Positions 34,400 to 45,914 of a stretch of DNA of 64,000 nucleotides are shown piece by piece. A program made the position numbers and the translations under genes. The notes beneath the pieces were generated by a model. That model had not been told where the DNA came from and made no database searches. It saw nothing but the letters and a program-made list of their open reading frames with translations. Source of the DNA: Ahaetulla prasina (Eukaryota > Chordata > Lepidosauria > Squamata > Colubridae); assembly GCF_028640845.1 (NCBI RefSeq), contig NC_080541.1, positions 142,308,464 to 142,372,463 on the forward strand, given 5' to 3'. The first letter of the stretch is position 1, and the number at the start of each line of letters is the position of its first letter.

Positions 34400-36300
34400 A
34401 TTATTATTATCGTTGTTATTGTTATTTATTTATTTATTAAATTTATATGCCCTTCCTTCCTCTTGCCTGTGGTACTTCCTGGCAAACATTGGAGAAATTC
34501 TCAATATCTTTGTCATCATTTCTCCCTCATCTAGAACTGCCCCACCCACCCCGCTAAATCTTTGGCATGGTAATTTCTGTGTTCCTCTTATTACTGATAC
34601 AATTGCTTCCCTCCTTTTCCCAGGTCAGTTTCCTTTACAGAGAAAGAATGGAGCTGAAGTGCACAAAGAGCAAAAGGGGTATTTTTAACCCAGGAAAGAA
34701 TGCCAAAAGACCAGGTGTATTTTTAGTGTAGATGGAAGCAGCACACATAAGGTAATGGAACTGATCTATGTAAGTATTTCAAAACAGCCTGCTAACCTTA
34801 GCATACAGCTTCTTAGACTGTTGCATTGAAGACTAGAACCTAGTAGAAAGCCAGGTGTGGTATCCTACAGCAATAGAACGGTCTTCCTTTTGGTGATGGG
34901 TAGCAGGGCATTTGCAGGAAGTTGATCCTTGACGTGTCACAGCGTATCTTGCAGTTTATGGTAAAAATGGATTGAGTGGAAGTCAAGAAGTATCAAGCAG
35001 CAGGTGCAAGCAGTATCATAAAGACCCTGAAATTGAGACATTTGAATAGAGGCATGAATTAACTGAACCACAGCTAAACCTCAGGCCAGGTTTTGAGTTG
35101 GTCATTTATGTGGCAAAGGAAGTGTTGCTCTGTGTGATATTTTGTTCTTTCCATTTCTCTGTCAGATGGTGGATGATGAACAGAAGACAGGTGGAACATT
35201 AATTCAGTTGTCGATAGTAGTGCCGATGAAAATGTACTGTGAATTGAGTGGCCTCTGTCCAAAATAAAATGATCAGTCAATCTGTGGTTCTGAAACCCCC
35301 CCACCCCCTCACAGTAAATAAACAGATAGGCATTCTCCAGAATGTATGGAAGGGCACAAAAAGAGATGAAAAAAGCCATTTTAGAGAAAAGGTCCAATAG
35401 TACTAGAATGGCATCCAAACAAACAACATGTGGTAATGAGTAATAAAGTCCAAGCAAATGGTATTTGTTAATCCTTGCAGCAATGCGCAGTGCAGTGATT
35501 GAACAGGCTAGGTAGTATGAAACTTTGTACCATGATAAAAATATCACTTTCACCATCTGGTGTAAATTGAGACCCACCAGAAACCAGGGAAGAAGATGTG
35601 AAATCCAATTTGGGTGTGTGTGTGTGAAAGTGTTCTTCAGCTGTTGTAAAAGTTTAGAGATGAGAGGAATTGGGTTATGACCTCTAATAGTTAGCAGAGC
35701 TCAGGGTGCTGTTGATGTTTTGGAAGGGAGGGTTGAGGATCTGAGATGGATATTGCCATGTAAAGTGGTCAGATTCCCCACAAGTATAAACATAGACTTT
35801 ATAGGCATGAATGCTTCTTTTCTCAAGCAATGTGAGCACTCTACAACCCAACTCCAGGGGTTCAACATCCAAAGTGTCCAATTAGTTGACAGAGAGGAAG
35901 AGAACAAAAGATAATACTGGTGACCCCTACATTCACTTCCAGTTATAAATCCTGAGAACAATTTGTGAACAAATCCTTAGGTCTTAGAGAGGTGTAAAAA
36001 TCATACTGAATAAAAAAGGCAGAATATTTGCCAAGATTCCTGCTGCTGTTGTTGTTGTCGTCAGGTTTTTTTCACTTGTTTCTATAGTTGCTGGATCTTG
36101 GGTAGAGACACACGAGAGCCCAATAACAATAGTTCTGCTTGCTCAATCTGAGTCAACCCATAATTCTGATATTGGAATAAAAGGTCAGCCAATTTAACCA
36201 TCAGTCAATTCACAAGAAGGTCGATAGCCATGGTTTCAATCTTGGAGTCTTAAAAGAATTCTCTTCTTCCATGGGACTAGGAATAGGAATAGCTTGTTTT
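34400..36300. other. Intron sequence, no gene recognised
   Basis: Short minus-strand frames (for example 35,074-35,577) show no domain I recognise and lack splice context. There is no exon of the micro-exon type. Confidence 0.4.
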
Positions 36301-36309
36301 GCTGTCAGA

Positions 36310-36560
36310 GCTTCACCTTGTGCACAGAAATAAATCTCTTTCTAGGAACTCAAATCTGCTCTCTGGAGCTAGCAGCAGGGAATCAAGGACAAGGTCAGAT
36401 AGATAAGTTGCTTTAATTGTAGATTCAAAGGAGGTCAGAAAACAAAGAAGTTCAGCTACTGCAGGACCTAGGAAGCAAGCCATATTTAGATCAAACCATT
36501 ATATTTAAACACTACCTCTTTCTCCCACCCTTATGTGATAACAGACTTCTGCATTTTGCA
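36310..36560. repeat. Diverged repeat, partner at 33,762
   Basis: Contains AGAGCTTCACC, CAGAAATAAATCTC, GAACTCAAATCTG and AGATAAGTTGCTTT in the same order as the 33,762 copy. Confidence 0.45.
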
Positions 36561-36761
36561 GCCTTGGGTGTGGAGCATTCCCTAAGTAGGGTTTTGATAA
36601 GGGACCTATCTGGTCTCAGGTTCCTTTCTTCTAATTTTCCCAGGCTCAGCCCACCCAGACAAGGAGCAGCATAATACCTAAACATGGCATTTCAAGCACT
36701 TGCCTGTCCTCACTCAACCTTGCCCACATTAGTGGAAGGGTTTCTGATCCTTCTTCTAAAC

Positions 36762-36905
36762 AAGGGGCGTGCATAAGTGCACATGTGTGCCTACCGTCAA
36801 TGTCCTAATATTCATTTTTTACTTACCATTTTCATGTATCCAAATTATGTTTATACTTTTACCTGTTATTTTATATATGATTGACAAATAAATAAATAAA
36901 ATAAA
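36762..36905 (+). mobile_element. Rex1-like LINE 3' tail
   Basis: AAGGGGCGTGCATAAGTGCA followed by TGTGCCTACCGTC and a terminal CAAATAAATAAATAAA. It matches the tail of the 20,630 element. Confidence 0.7.
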
Positions 36906-37146
36906 ATAAATAAAGCAGAAGGCTAGGCTTTGCAGATACGGGAAAGAACTTGGGGAAAATCCATCAGTCATTTCCTTAGCAGTTGCTGGTGTTGTTATTA
37001 AGGCAATCTGAGTCATATTTTTCTGTTGGCTCAAGAACTGATGAATAGCACTTTAACATGGCAATCTGATTAGGCTCTTAAATACCCCAATTCTAGCAAC
37101 TATTTACCAACATGGACTTTAAACAGAATGAAACTGAAATTCTTAC

Positions 37147-37188
37147 CTGGTTATAGGTATACCTGTGTTCTGAATTAAAAGGTTCATT
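37147..37188 (-). CDS. Micro-exon, 14 codons, NEPFNSEHRYTYNQ
   Basis: 42-nt exon, acceptor CTTTATTTCAG, donor CAG|GTAAGA. Tyr/Asn-rich and polar, ending YNQ like the QYGQ modules. It begins NE like the exon at 19,686, which suggests a shared ancestor. Confidence 0.77.
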
Positions 37189-37737
37189 CTGAAATAAAGA
37201 TAGCAGTTAAAGATGTTTCATTATGTTATTACAAATTATGTGAGAACTATGGGCCACCACCCATATTCAGTGCTTTGTGATTTCCCACCACGGCCATCCA
37301 AGTGTTGTTGGCCAGTTTTGGATCTTGCTGGATTCCTTAGATACTCACTACTTTGCAGGACTTGCTTGCACTACTTTGCAGAACTCGTTTATTCTAATTA
37401 TTTTCTGCTTCCCCCTGCTCTTTCAGTGACAGGTCATATATGAAGTGGAGGGATTGCATTGATCAGAAGCTTTAGGTAAATTCCCCCCCGCTTCGCTCTA
37501 TATCCCACTTCCATAATTGCAATCTGGCAGCTGGGCTATTTTTTTTATTCAGGTTTATCTTCTTTTCTGAACCATATTAGAGCCATGCTTAGAAATAGCT
37601 GTGAGGATAAGGTTGGCCTTTTGCTGCAGTAGAACAGGGATCAATAGTAAGTGCAGTATGTTTTATGCTGGCACATGCTTTCTTGCCAGCTGAATAATTG
37701 GTAGACAACATGAATGTGAGCAGGGCTGCTGGAAGAG

Positions 37738-38147
37738 CAGGGGTGGGCTGCTGGGGGTTCAAAGGGGTTCAGGAGAACCTCTAGCTAAGATTCTGTGCAA
37801 TTCGGAGGATCCCCCAAATGCCACTCCTGGCTGGCCCTGCCCACCCTACCCCGCCCCTCCCAGGAGTCGCCATGCGGCCTGTTTTGGATGCAGGGCACGC
37901 ACAGAAGCTCTGGGAGGGCCTACCGGAAGTTCAGGAAGGCTGGAAACCTCCAGAGGGCCTCCAGAGCCTGAGGAGGCTGTTTTCACCCTCCTGGAGGCTC
38001 AAGAAAAGCCTCCAAAGCCCAGGGACAGCAAAAACGCCCTCCCCCCGCCATGATGCAGGCAGCCGACTAGACCACGCCCACCATGGCCACACTCACCCAG
38101 AAACCCGATAGAGAACCCCTTGCTATAATTTTTGAAGCCCACCCCTG
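37738..38147. mobile_element. hAT-like MITE, GC-rich
   Basis: Inverted ends CAGGGGTGGGCTGC and GAAGCCCACCCCTG, with flanking 8-mers TGGAAGAG and CAGAAGAG (6 of 8 match). GC-rich inner part without a gene. Confidence 0.65.
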
Positions 38148-38184
38148 CAGAAGAGCCTTTTGATGCCATTTATAGCACTAGCAT

Positions 38185-38386
38185 TTAGACACATACCACT
38201 TCACAGCCCTCTCTAAGCGGTGTTCAGAGTCAGCATAGTGCCCCCAATAATCTGGATCATTTTATCGGCCTCAGAAGAATGGAAGGCTGAGTCAACCTTG
38301 AGCCAGTGAGGATTGAACCTCTGGTAGTCACAAGAATTAGCCTGCAAGTATTGCATTCTAACCACTGCGCCACCACAGCTCCTTTA
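38185..38386 (-). repeat. tRNA-derived SINE, reverse copy
   Basis: Complement of the family at 15,382, including AAGGCTGAGTCAACCTTGAG and CATTCTAACCACTGCGCCAC. Confidence 0.7.
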
Positions 38387-39286
38387 TAGTGTATTTATAA
38401 TCTATTTATTGCTTCATGCTTCTGTACAATGTCATTTTATATATCCCTTAAAATACACTATGTGAGATTTATAATGGCCACTCTTATCTTTAATATTATA
38501 TTTCATAAACCTGAAAAATCATGTTATAAACAAGGCATACATAACATACAAAGAAAAATAAAGATAATGGAAAAATAAGGAGGGAAAAGGGGAAGAGAAA
38601 AAAAAAGTGCAGGGCAGAGAGAAAAAGAAAAAAAGGCATTGATTTCTGAATTCTTTTGATACAGTAGAATATGGTAGTAACTTAAGGCACAACTTTTTAC
38701 TTTTATATAATAACAAATTGTATACTAGCAGAAAACTTCTATTTCAAGCAGTCCCAAGTTTTACTGACGGACATAATCGAGTCTTTTGAGGTTAGAACAT
38801 TTTGAGACTATAACATTTTGTAAATCCTGAATATATAGGAGTGGTTGTTTTGGTTGGAAAAGTCATAATATTTTTTTTTTGACAAAAAGTCAAAAAGGTA
38901 TTTCTTTCATTCTGTTATTGCCTTGGGGCATGCATAGTTTCCCATAGAGAAAACAGTTGTAGGGTGTACTGAATTTTGGGCAGTTCTGTGATGGTGTAAA
39001 GGAATTTGAAGTTCAAATCAAAAGTAAGAAAATAATTTGGTCAGTGTTTTTTCACTTCTGGTTGCTCCAATAAAACTGTGAACTTGTTGAAAAGCAAAAG
39101 TACACTTTAGTCTTCCTTTCATTTAATGCCTTGGGAAACTATAGAAATCTAATCAGTAAGTAATGACTATTAAACCAAGAGGTAATCACTGGGAGTTCAA
39201 GCACCAGTTATTGCAATACAGCAACAGATTGTGAAAATGTAAAGCAGAGTGAATGAGAACTTATAGTGATGAGAAAAAGCACATAC

Positions 39287-39328
39287 CCTTTTCCCCCGAA
39301 TCTTATTGATCCATGTCTTAAGTATATT
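39287..39328 (-). CDS. Micro-exon, 14 codons, basic amphipathic, NILKTWINKIRGKR
   Basis: 42-nt exon, acceptor TTCTCTCCCACAG, donor AGG|GTATGT. It has five Lys/Arg and no acidic residue. A hydrophobic pattern (I, L, W, I, I) is spaced for one face of a helix, and it ends GKR. It follows the RRKR exon in the transcript. See the separate finding on processing. Phase 0 is imposed by its neighbours. Confidence 0.75.
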
Positions 39329-39439
39329 CTGTGGGAGAGAAAACACAAGTCATAAAACAGGTTAGGTTGATGCACGAATCCTTCCCACTTTTATCTGATT
39401 TGAAGAAAATCTCCATTTGGTGTTAGTCAGGGTACTTAC

Positions 39440-39481
39440 TAGAGCTAATGCAGACCTTTTGCGTCTACAGTTTCTTGGGTT
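39440..39481 (-). CDS. Micro-exon, 14 codons, polybasic, NPRNCRRKRSALAL
   Basis: 42-nt exon, acceptor TTACTTTTACAG, donor CTA|GTAAGT. It contains one Cys and a RRKR cluster of the type cut by proprotein convertases, followed by a small hydrophobic stretch SALAL. The intron to the next exon is only 111 nt, so the two exons form a compact pair. Confidence 0.77.
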
Positions 39482-40439
39482 CTGTAAAAGTAAAAATATT
39501 ATAAAAATGAAATAAAATGAAAACAGCGATCTTCAGTGTTCCAAATTATGCCCGTGCAAAGTCGGTCAAATCATCAAAACATCCAAACTAACTTTTCCCA
39601 CTTGGGGAATTTTATCTGAAAGGCTACAGCAAAAGGTTGGTAGAGATACTTTTAAACAATGCTCACTCTATCAGAACAGGCACAACTACAGCACGATGAA
39701 TTTACAATATCTTGTATTACCGTTCCTGGAATTTCAAAAAGCAAACCAATAATCCGCTCAGAATATTGTAACCTACCGGTAAGTAAGAATACTGTACTAG
39801 GAAATCAACACAGCCACTAGATGGCAGCAAAGAGGTACAGGAAACACTGCATTGTACACAAAAGTTTTGCAGCCCTAATTTGAAAGGTTTATAATTGATT
39901 CCATCTAAAAATCTTGCTGCTCATTCTTCAGAAAAGGCTGAACAGTAGTGCCATTCATAGGTTAAAGAAAAGCATGGGCTCCAAATAAGCGTAAAAGCTG
40001 TTGCCGAAAAAAAAATCCAAAGACAGCCAAGGTCTTCTTTTCAAATCTGAGAAAAATCCTTCTTCAAAGAAAATTGAAAACCCACAGAAAGGAGACCAAT
40101 TAAAAACAACAACAAAAAGAAAGATAAATATTTTTGCTCCATTGTAATGGTTACTTTTTCTTCAGAAAGGATTTCCCCCCAAATGCATAGAAATGAAAAC
40201 AAACTCATAATGAAACACTGAAATCTTTTTTCCCCCTCTTTCAGGGCTTCTTATGTTAGCTGAGTTTTGAACTGTTGGAGGAATAAATGAAAGCTTCAAA
40301 TATCAAATCTAAGAAATAATGGCCTGCACTGCAACCACAGTAAGTGGATTGACATTGGGTGTAACTTCTGTCATTAGAATTATCCTTGAATTTATATAGA
40401 ACGTAAGAGGAAGAAAAGAGTATTTCCCTGAATAGATAC
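39482..40439. other. Intron without recognisable features
   Basis: AT-rich. No repeat family or exon-like block seen. Confidence 0.45.
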
Positions 40440-40606
40440 TGAGCTTGCCGATCAGAAGGCTGGCAGTTCAGCAGTTCGAATCCCTAGTCCTGCATAACGG
40501 AGTGAGCTCCTGTTACTTGTCCCAGCTTCTGCCAACCTAGGGACCACTTTGATGGGAAGGTAACAGCGCTCCGTGCGCCTTTGGCCTTTAGTCATGCTGG
40601 CCACAT

Positions 40607-41392
40607 TGTTATGGTCCGCCAGCAGCCTGTGGAGCTGGCAAGAGTTGGACAGCGATGAGGCTAAGGAAGAGTGTGGGCCAGTCCTGGAGGCTGGGGAAGG
40701 TCCGGATGAGTGTGTCGGAGGTTGAGGTGGGGCCAGGGCCATCGGGGAGTGGGGTGCGGACTCCAGAGCCTCCAGAGACTTTCAGTGGTGGGGCAGAGGA
40801 ACAGGAGGAGCCTGTTCCTAATGCATGCATGAGAAGAGCTGCCAGAAGGCAAGAGCAGCTCAAGCAAAGAAGACAACTTGGAAGTAGGGTCAAGAGATGA
40901 TTGGCCCCTCTCATAAGGCTTAAAAAAGACCAGCAACGGCATTTGGGTTTTGCTGGAAAACAACATTGGTAGCTTCATCTTCTTGTATTTATTTTTGTAT
41001 CAGTGTCTTCTGAACATTTGCCAAGAAAAGGGGCTTGCATAAGAGCACAAGCGTGCCTACCGTTCCGGTCCTATTGTTTCCTTTCATTATATCCAATTAA
41101 TATAGTTATTACATACTCATACTTATATATATGCTTATATATTGTATAGTTATTTCATGCTTATGCTTATATATATTGTGTGACAAAATAAATAAATAAA
41201 AAAAAGGCCTTTGGCAGTTTGCCTAAGTGGACCAAGGTTGGTGATAGGACTGAGGAAATTTGTGTTGGGAGGAATTTGCTTTAATTTAGTTGAACTACGC
41301 TGAGAATGAAGTAATTTTCAGCTATTCGAATGAAGTTTGTTTCTTTTTTCACTGACTGAGTTTCCTACTACCTACTTGGCCTGGGTCACAAC
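40607..41392. mobile_element. LTR-like insertion with 6-bp target duplication CCACAT
   Basis: Starts TGTTATGGTCCGCC and ends GGCCTGGGTCACAAC, with CCACAT at 40,601-40,606 and 41,393-41,398. It has a TATA-like CTTAAAAAAG near 40,920. A Rex1-like LINE tail is nested inside (41,028-41,206). Probably a solo LTR, though the right end is not a clean CA. Confidence 0.6.
41028..41206 (+). mobile_element. Rex1-like LINE 3' tail, nested
   Basis: GGGGCTTGCATAAGAGCACA then TGCCTACCGTTCCGG and a terminal AAATAAATAAATAAA. Nearly the same as the tail at 21,545. Confidence 0.75.
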
Positions 41393-42261
41393 CCACATGA
41401 CCACAGAGACGTCTTCGGACAGGGCTGGCTCTTCGGCTTAGAAACGGAGGTCCCTAGAGCCAGAAACAACTAGCATGCATGTGTGGGGAAATCTTTACAT
41501 TTAGAGACTGTTGAAATACCATCATAATCAACAGTCATGACTAATAAGGTATTAAAAGTTATAAATATAAAGTATATATAAAGAATATATGAAGTATATA
41601 TATATATATTCATTAATAGTTCTAACTGAGGAATATTGCCTTCAAAGAGTCCTAGAAACTACATGAGTGAAAGAGAAATCTTTAACGAAGTGTGCTAATT
41701 TAATCAATAACTAATTTTGAACTGCTTTAAATGGGAAAAAATGCTCAGACTGATATACAAGTGATATAGCGTAAATAGGCTATACTGACATTTTTACATG
41801 GCATTTGGTGTTTTTAAATTTGTGAGAAAGAAAACAGAAAACAGTTATTTTTAATAACAATTATAATTCTACCCACCCAACGTACTGTAAGTTTGAACAA
41901 AATGAAAAACATGAAGATTTCTGAAAAAGAACTTTCATTAATCCTAAAGATCCCTGTACAGTAAACTACAGCAGGGGAAAAAACAATACATTAATCATAT
42001 TTTGAATGATATTTTTGATGGAACATAATCATCCCTTAGCTGATTTAAGGTTCTGACAAGCAAAGTTAAACTGTAATTAAACTAGAAGGGTGTGCCAGGG
42101 GAAGAAAACAGCAGGTCTACACTTATTTTCACTACTATGAATAGTGGTTTTTCACAGAATAGGCAATTCCATTATGCCAGTGATGGAAATTGCAGATTAA
42201 TAACATCATGATACTTATTTTTTTTCTTTTCAGGACCCCTAATCCCTTTTATGAGATGGAA

Positions 42262-42448
42262 TCTAGGTGACTGAACAGAGCTCAGTGTTTACTGGCCAGA
42301 TGCCCTTCCTGACTCCTATGTGAAGTTTGCAGCTGATATTTTCTCTCTGCACCCTGAAAGAAAAACATCTGTAACTGCCTAGGATTGAACTCTCAGGCTC
42401 CTGAGTGGGAGGCAAATATCTTCACCTCCAGGCCATTGCGTCACTCAT
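42262..42448 (-). repeat. tRNA-derived SINE, reverse copy
   Basis: Complement of the 22,083 family. TTACTGGCCAGATGCCCTTC corresponds to its GGGCATCC tail, and CTCCAGGCCATTGCG to its head. Confidence 0.65.
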
Positions 42449-42586
42449 TGTGATACTTAAATATAATAAGCATTTCTAAGGGATATGGTTGAGTGGTGTT
42501 ACAACTTTGTTATTTGAGAAATAAGTGAAAAGTTACCATTTCAAAATTAAATACTACTTATTTTATATGAACTATTCTGTACTTAC

Positions 42587-42631
42587 TTCACCACAACCCT
42601 TAATGTTGGAGCCTCCACTTGATTGGGAGCC
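42587..42631 (-). CDS. Micro-exon, 15 codons, GSQSSGGSNIKGCGE
   Basis: 45-nt exon, acceptor TTTCCTTGGCAG, donor GAA|GTAAGT. Gly/Ser-rich with one Cys. It marks the switch, in transcript order, from the GSYG cluster to the basic pair. Confidence 0.8.
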
Positions 42632-43107
42632 CTGCCAAGGAAATAAGAAATGGATCCAATTATTTCTTATCATGAGAGAGCCACTTAGAGAGAGCCAATA
42701 TCATAGTCTGAGGAGCATGGAATTAAAAAATATGCAAATGTGTCTTATCCAAGATCACCCATGTTGACAAGAATAAAACAAAACAGTTACTCTGAGACTG
42801 TTTTAGAAAAGTTTTTAAGTTGTCCAGGCAGATGATAGATCAGGGTGGCTCATGGGCCGGATGCATCATGTATAGGCCACGCCCATCCTAGCTTTGCAAA
42901 TGGGAAAAACATCACGAAATGTCACGTGGTGGCAACGTGACGGCGCAAATTTGAAACTTGTGTGATTGATAGATGCATACATACATAGATACATAGACAG
43001 ACAGCTCTTTTTACATTCAGAGCAAAAATAAACATTAATGTTGAGTATTAAGAAATAGTTCACATCTGTCCATGAAATACATTATCTATACATTACTTAA
43101 TATTTAC

Positions 43108-43128
43108 CTTTCCATATTGAGAGCTGCT
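43108..43128 (-). CDS. Micro-exon, 7 codons, SSSQYGK (possibly decaying)
   Basis: 21 nt between TACTGGGTAG and AAG|GTAAAT. It is the 3' half of a module whose original acceptor and SGSYG half have eroded (CTGTACTGGGTAGAGC). A new in-phase AG may still define a 7-codon exon. It could equally be a fossil. Confidence 0.4.
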
Positions 43129-43272
43129 CTACCCAGTACAGAAAATGCATGTAAAAATATTAATATATTTACACAAAACAACTGAAAATAAATGGAAATG
43201 CTCATGTTTCTTTGTATTATCTACTGCTATAGCACATTTTTTTACACACATCACACAGTAACACAGTTTTAC

Positions 43273-43317
43273 CTGTCCATATTGGCTATTGCTCCCATAG
43301 GATCCGGTCTGCCCAGC
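43273..43317 (-). CDS. Micro-exon, 15 codons, AGQTGSYGSNSQYGQ
   Basis: 45-nt exon, acceptor TTTTTTGTTCAG, donor CAG|GTAAAA. Full GSYG module with an AGQ prefix. Confidence 0.9.
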
Positions 43318-43727
43318 CTGAACAAAAAATACATTATAAATCATTTAATTAATTAATTAATTCATTCATTCATTCAATTTATATGATTCCCATCTCACTG
43401 TCCAGAGAGACTTTGGGCAGCTTACAATGCAATAAGCAGACAAATATAAAAACATTAACATTAACAAGACTTCGATAAAACTAGGAACCCAGTACATTTG
43501 CAATATAGAGGTGGGATCTTCTCTCTTACTTTTACCAACCACCTCCAATGTAAAACGCTCCCCCCTCCTTAATATAACTGCACAAAGCTGCTTTTAATAT
43601 TCTGAAATTACAATAAACAGAAATGCCCATTTTATTATATTTAAAAGCAGCAATAAACTGAAACGTTCATTTTGATCTAATATTATAGCACATTTCCTAC
43701 ACATATCATACAATAAAACAGTTTTAC

Positions 43728-43763
43728 CTGTCCATATTGGCTGCTGCTCCCATAGGATCCACT
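43728..43763 (-). CDS. Micro-exon, 12 codons, SGSYGSSSQYGQ
   Basis: 36-nt exon, acceptor TTTTTTTGACAG, donor CAG|GTAAAA. It gives the consensus form of the module. Confidence 0.9.
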
Positions 43764-43922
43764 CTGTCAAAAAAATGCAGGGGGAAAAATCATAAAACAA
43801 TACATTTAAGCAAGGCTGCTTTTTTAGAAGCTTAAATACATAGAAATACAAATGCCTTTTTTTGCGATTATCTATTACTGTAGCATATTTTCTACATACA
43901 TGATATGGTAACACAATTTTAC

Positions 43923-43967
43923 CTGTCCATAATGGCTGCTGCTCCCATAGGATCCACTCTGTCCAGT
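43923..43967 (-). CDS. Micro-exon, 15 codons, TGQSGSYGSSSHYGQ
   Basis: 45-nt exon, acceptor TTGCTATACAG, donor CAG|GTAAAA. The intron to the next exon in the transcript is only 159 nt. Confidence 0.9.
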
Positions 43968-44360
43968 CTGTATAGCAAATATATTATAAAAACAGTTAAT
44001 ATAACTGCTGCTTACATTCAGAAGCTACAAAACGCTCATTTTTATCTATTATTATAGGCCTTTTTTCTACACACATTATATGATGGAATTAGTTTGGATT
44101 CCCAGAAGGGAGGGGTGGTATTCCAGGAGAACAAGAGAGAGAGAGAGCACAGTTAAGGTAGTTTGCTTGGGAGGAAAAGGGTCAAGGTAGCTCCTCCCTA
44201 GAGATTCTCAGTGTCTATTTTTAATGATGCAAGTAGTTTGCTTTAGTCAGGCAAGTTTCTGTCTGTAGGTGAGGAACAATAAAGGAAACTGCTTGGAGGT
44301 TTCTCTGCATATCTTCCTTTGATTTTTGGAGCCTGAAATTACATGGTAGAACAGTTTTAC

Positions 44361-44405
44361 CTGTCCGTATTGGCTGCTGCTCCCATAGGATCCGCTCTGT
44401 CCAGC
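44361..44405 (-). CDS. Micro-exon, 15 codons, AGQSGSYGSSSQYGQ (duplicate copy 1)
   Basis: 45-nt exon, acceptor TTTTCTGTACAG, donor CAG|GTAAAA. Identical to the exon at 45,627. The two lie at equivalent positions of a ~1.3-kb tandem duplication. Confidence 0.92.
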
Positions 44406-44588
44406 CTGTACAGAAAACACATTGTAAAACAATATTTATTTATTTATTTATTTATTGACTGACTCCCTGTCCAGAGAGACTTTGGGAACTAATATATATA
44501 TTTAGAAGCAGCAATAAACCAAAATGCTCATTTTGATCTATTGCTGGAGCACATTTTCTACACGTATCATACAATAAAACAGTTTTAC

Positions 44589-44606
44589 CTGTCCATATTG
44601 TCCAGA
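44589..44606 (-). pseudogene. Micro-exon destroyed by deletion in duplicate copy 1
   Basis: Unit 2 has a full SGSYGSSSQYGQ exon at 45,879. Here about 27 nt is missing, including the SGSYGSSS codons and the acceptor. CAATATGGACAG|GTAAAA remains. It is a clean exon loss after duplication. Confidence 0.85.
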
Positions 44607-44785
44607 AATATACATTAAAAACTAACATTAATATATTTTACTTCAAAATGCTAGTCCTGTATCTTTCTTTATGTTATAACAAACAAAGTACTTAAAATGA
44701 GGTTTATGACAATGTATTTTAAAATTTTGAATATAAATATATATACAGTAAGAGTTCACAGGGTTGTAAAAAGGGATATATATAT

Positions 44786-44786
44786 A

Positions 44787-44824
<38 letters not shown>
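44786..44824. repeat. (CA)n microsatellite
   Basis: About 18 CA units. Its counterpart in duplicate unit 2 is at 46,105-46,149. Confidence 0.95.
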
Positions 44825-44825
<1 letters not shown>

Positions 44826-45626
44826 CATAAAATAAATTTTAAATAAATCCCTTTCTTCCTGCTAGAGATCTAATTTGTGTCTTTTGTTTCCCAGGGAAGC
44901 AACTTCTGAAGGTAGCCTCTGCCAATAGATATGCCTTTGGCTTTCCTTCTGGCAGGGTCTGCTCCCTCACTTTGGAATCCTGCCAAGGAATCTTTCCCCT
45001 TCTAGTCTGTCGGTGCCTCTGCCAGCAAAAACAGAGCTCCATTTTGGCTGGCAGAGGGTTGCAGGAGGCCATTGCAGCCGAAAACGGAGCTTGCAAGGGC
45101 TGCATGTGGCCATCTCGAGCTCTGTTTTCCCTAGCAGAGGGTTGCAGGAGGCCGTCCCACCTGAAAATGGAGCTCTGGAGGCCATTTTTACTGACAGAGC
45201 TCTCGGGCCACCACAGGTGTCTCCGACACAAGTGATGTGGAGCTGGCCATGCCCACCCTAACCACACCCATTCCACCACCACCCCGAATCAAACACAACC
45301 CTGATGCAACCCTCAATGAAATCGAGTTTGACACCCCTGCTTTAGGGTAAACTCCTGCTCCTTATTAGTCAGGCTTGGTTGTTTTCACGAAGCCTGTGAC
45401 CAAAACTAAGCTTTCCAAACCAGGCTTGCATTTTCTACCTGAGGATTTTCTTCTCTCCCCTCCTGGACTGTTTAGGCATTGGATTCAATATCCGGCCTGC
45501 GTCCACAGCAGTTACATAACCTCCCTGCTTTGACTTGATCTACGTATAGGATTTCTCTGCTTATCTCTGGCTATTGTCACATATTGCCATAATTAGATAT
45601 GTACTGCATTTAAACAATAGTTTTAC

Positions 45627-45671
45627 CTGTCCGTATTGGCTGCTGCTCCCATAGGATCCGCTCTGTCCAGC
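45627..45671 (-). CDS. Micro-exon, 15 codons, AGQSGSYGSSSQYGQ (duplicate copy 2)
   Basis: 45-nt exon, same splice sites as 44,361 and identical coding sequence. Confidence 0.92.
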
Positions 45672-45878
45672 CTGTACAGAAAACACATTGTAAAACAATA
45701 TTTATTTATTTATTTATTTATTTATTGACTGACTCCCTGTCCAGAGAGACTTTGGGAACTAATATATATATAGACACACACACATATATATTTAGAAGCA
45801 GCAATAAACCAAAATGCTCATTTTGATCTATTGCTGGAGCACATTTTCTACACGTATCATACAATAAAACAGTTTTAC

Positions 45879-45914
45879 CTGTCCATATTGGCTGCTGCTC
45901 CCATAGGATCCACT
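45879..45914 (-). CDS. Micro-exon, 12 codons, SGSYGSSSQYGQ
   Basis: 36-nt exon, acceptor TATTTCTGTGCAG, donor CAG|GTAAAA. Same peptide as the exon at 43,728. Its duplicate at 44,589 is deleted. Confidence 0.92.

Larger units (their letters stand above)
40440..41507 (+). repeat. tRNA-derived SINE split by an LTR-like insertion
   Basis: SINE left part at 40,440-40,606 and right part at 41,399-41,507 (GACCACAGAGACGTCTTCGG onward) join perfectly once the insertion and one CCACAT copy are removed. Confidence 0.8.

Noticed and set aside
35074..35577. 167-codon minus-strand frame
   Set aside because: No recognisable domain or splice context, and hydrophobic stretches are typical of AT-rich DNA. 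Chance frame is the simplest reading.
44839..45282. 147-codon minus-strand frame, repeated at 46,162-46,602
   Set aside because: Lies in an interspersed GC-rich repeat within the tandem duplication. No recognisable protein.
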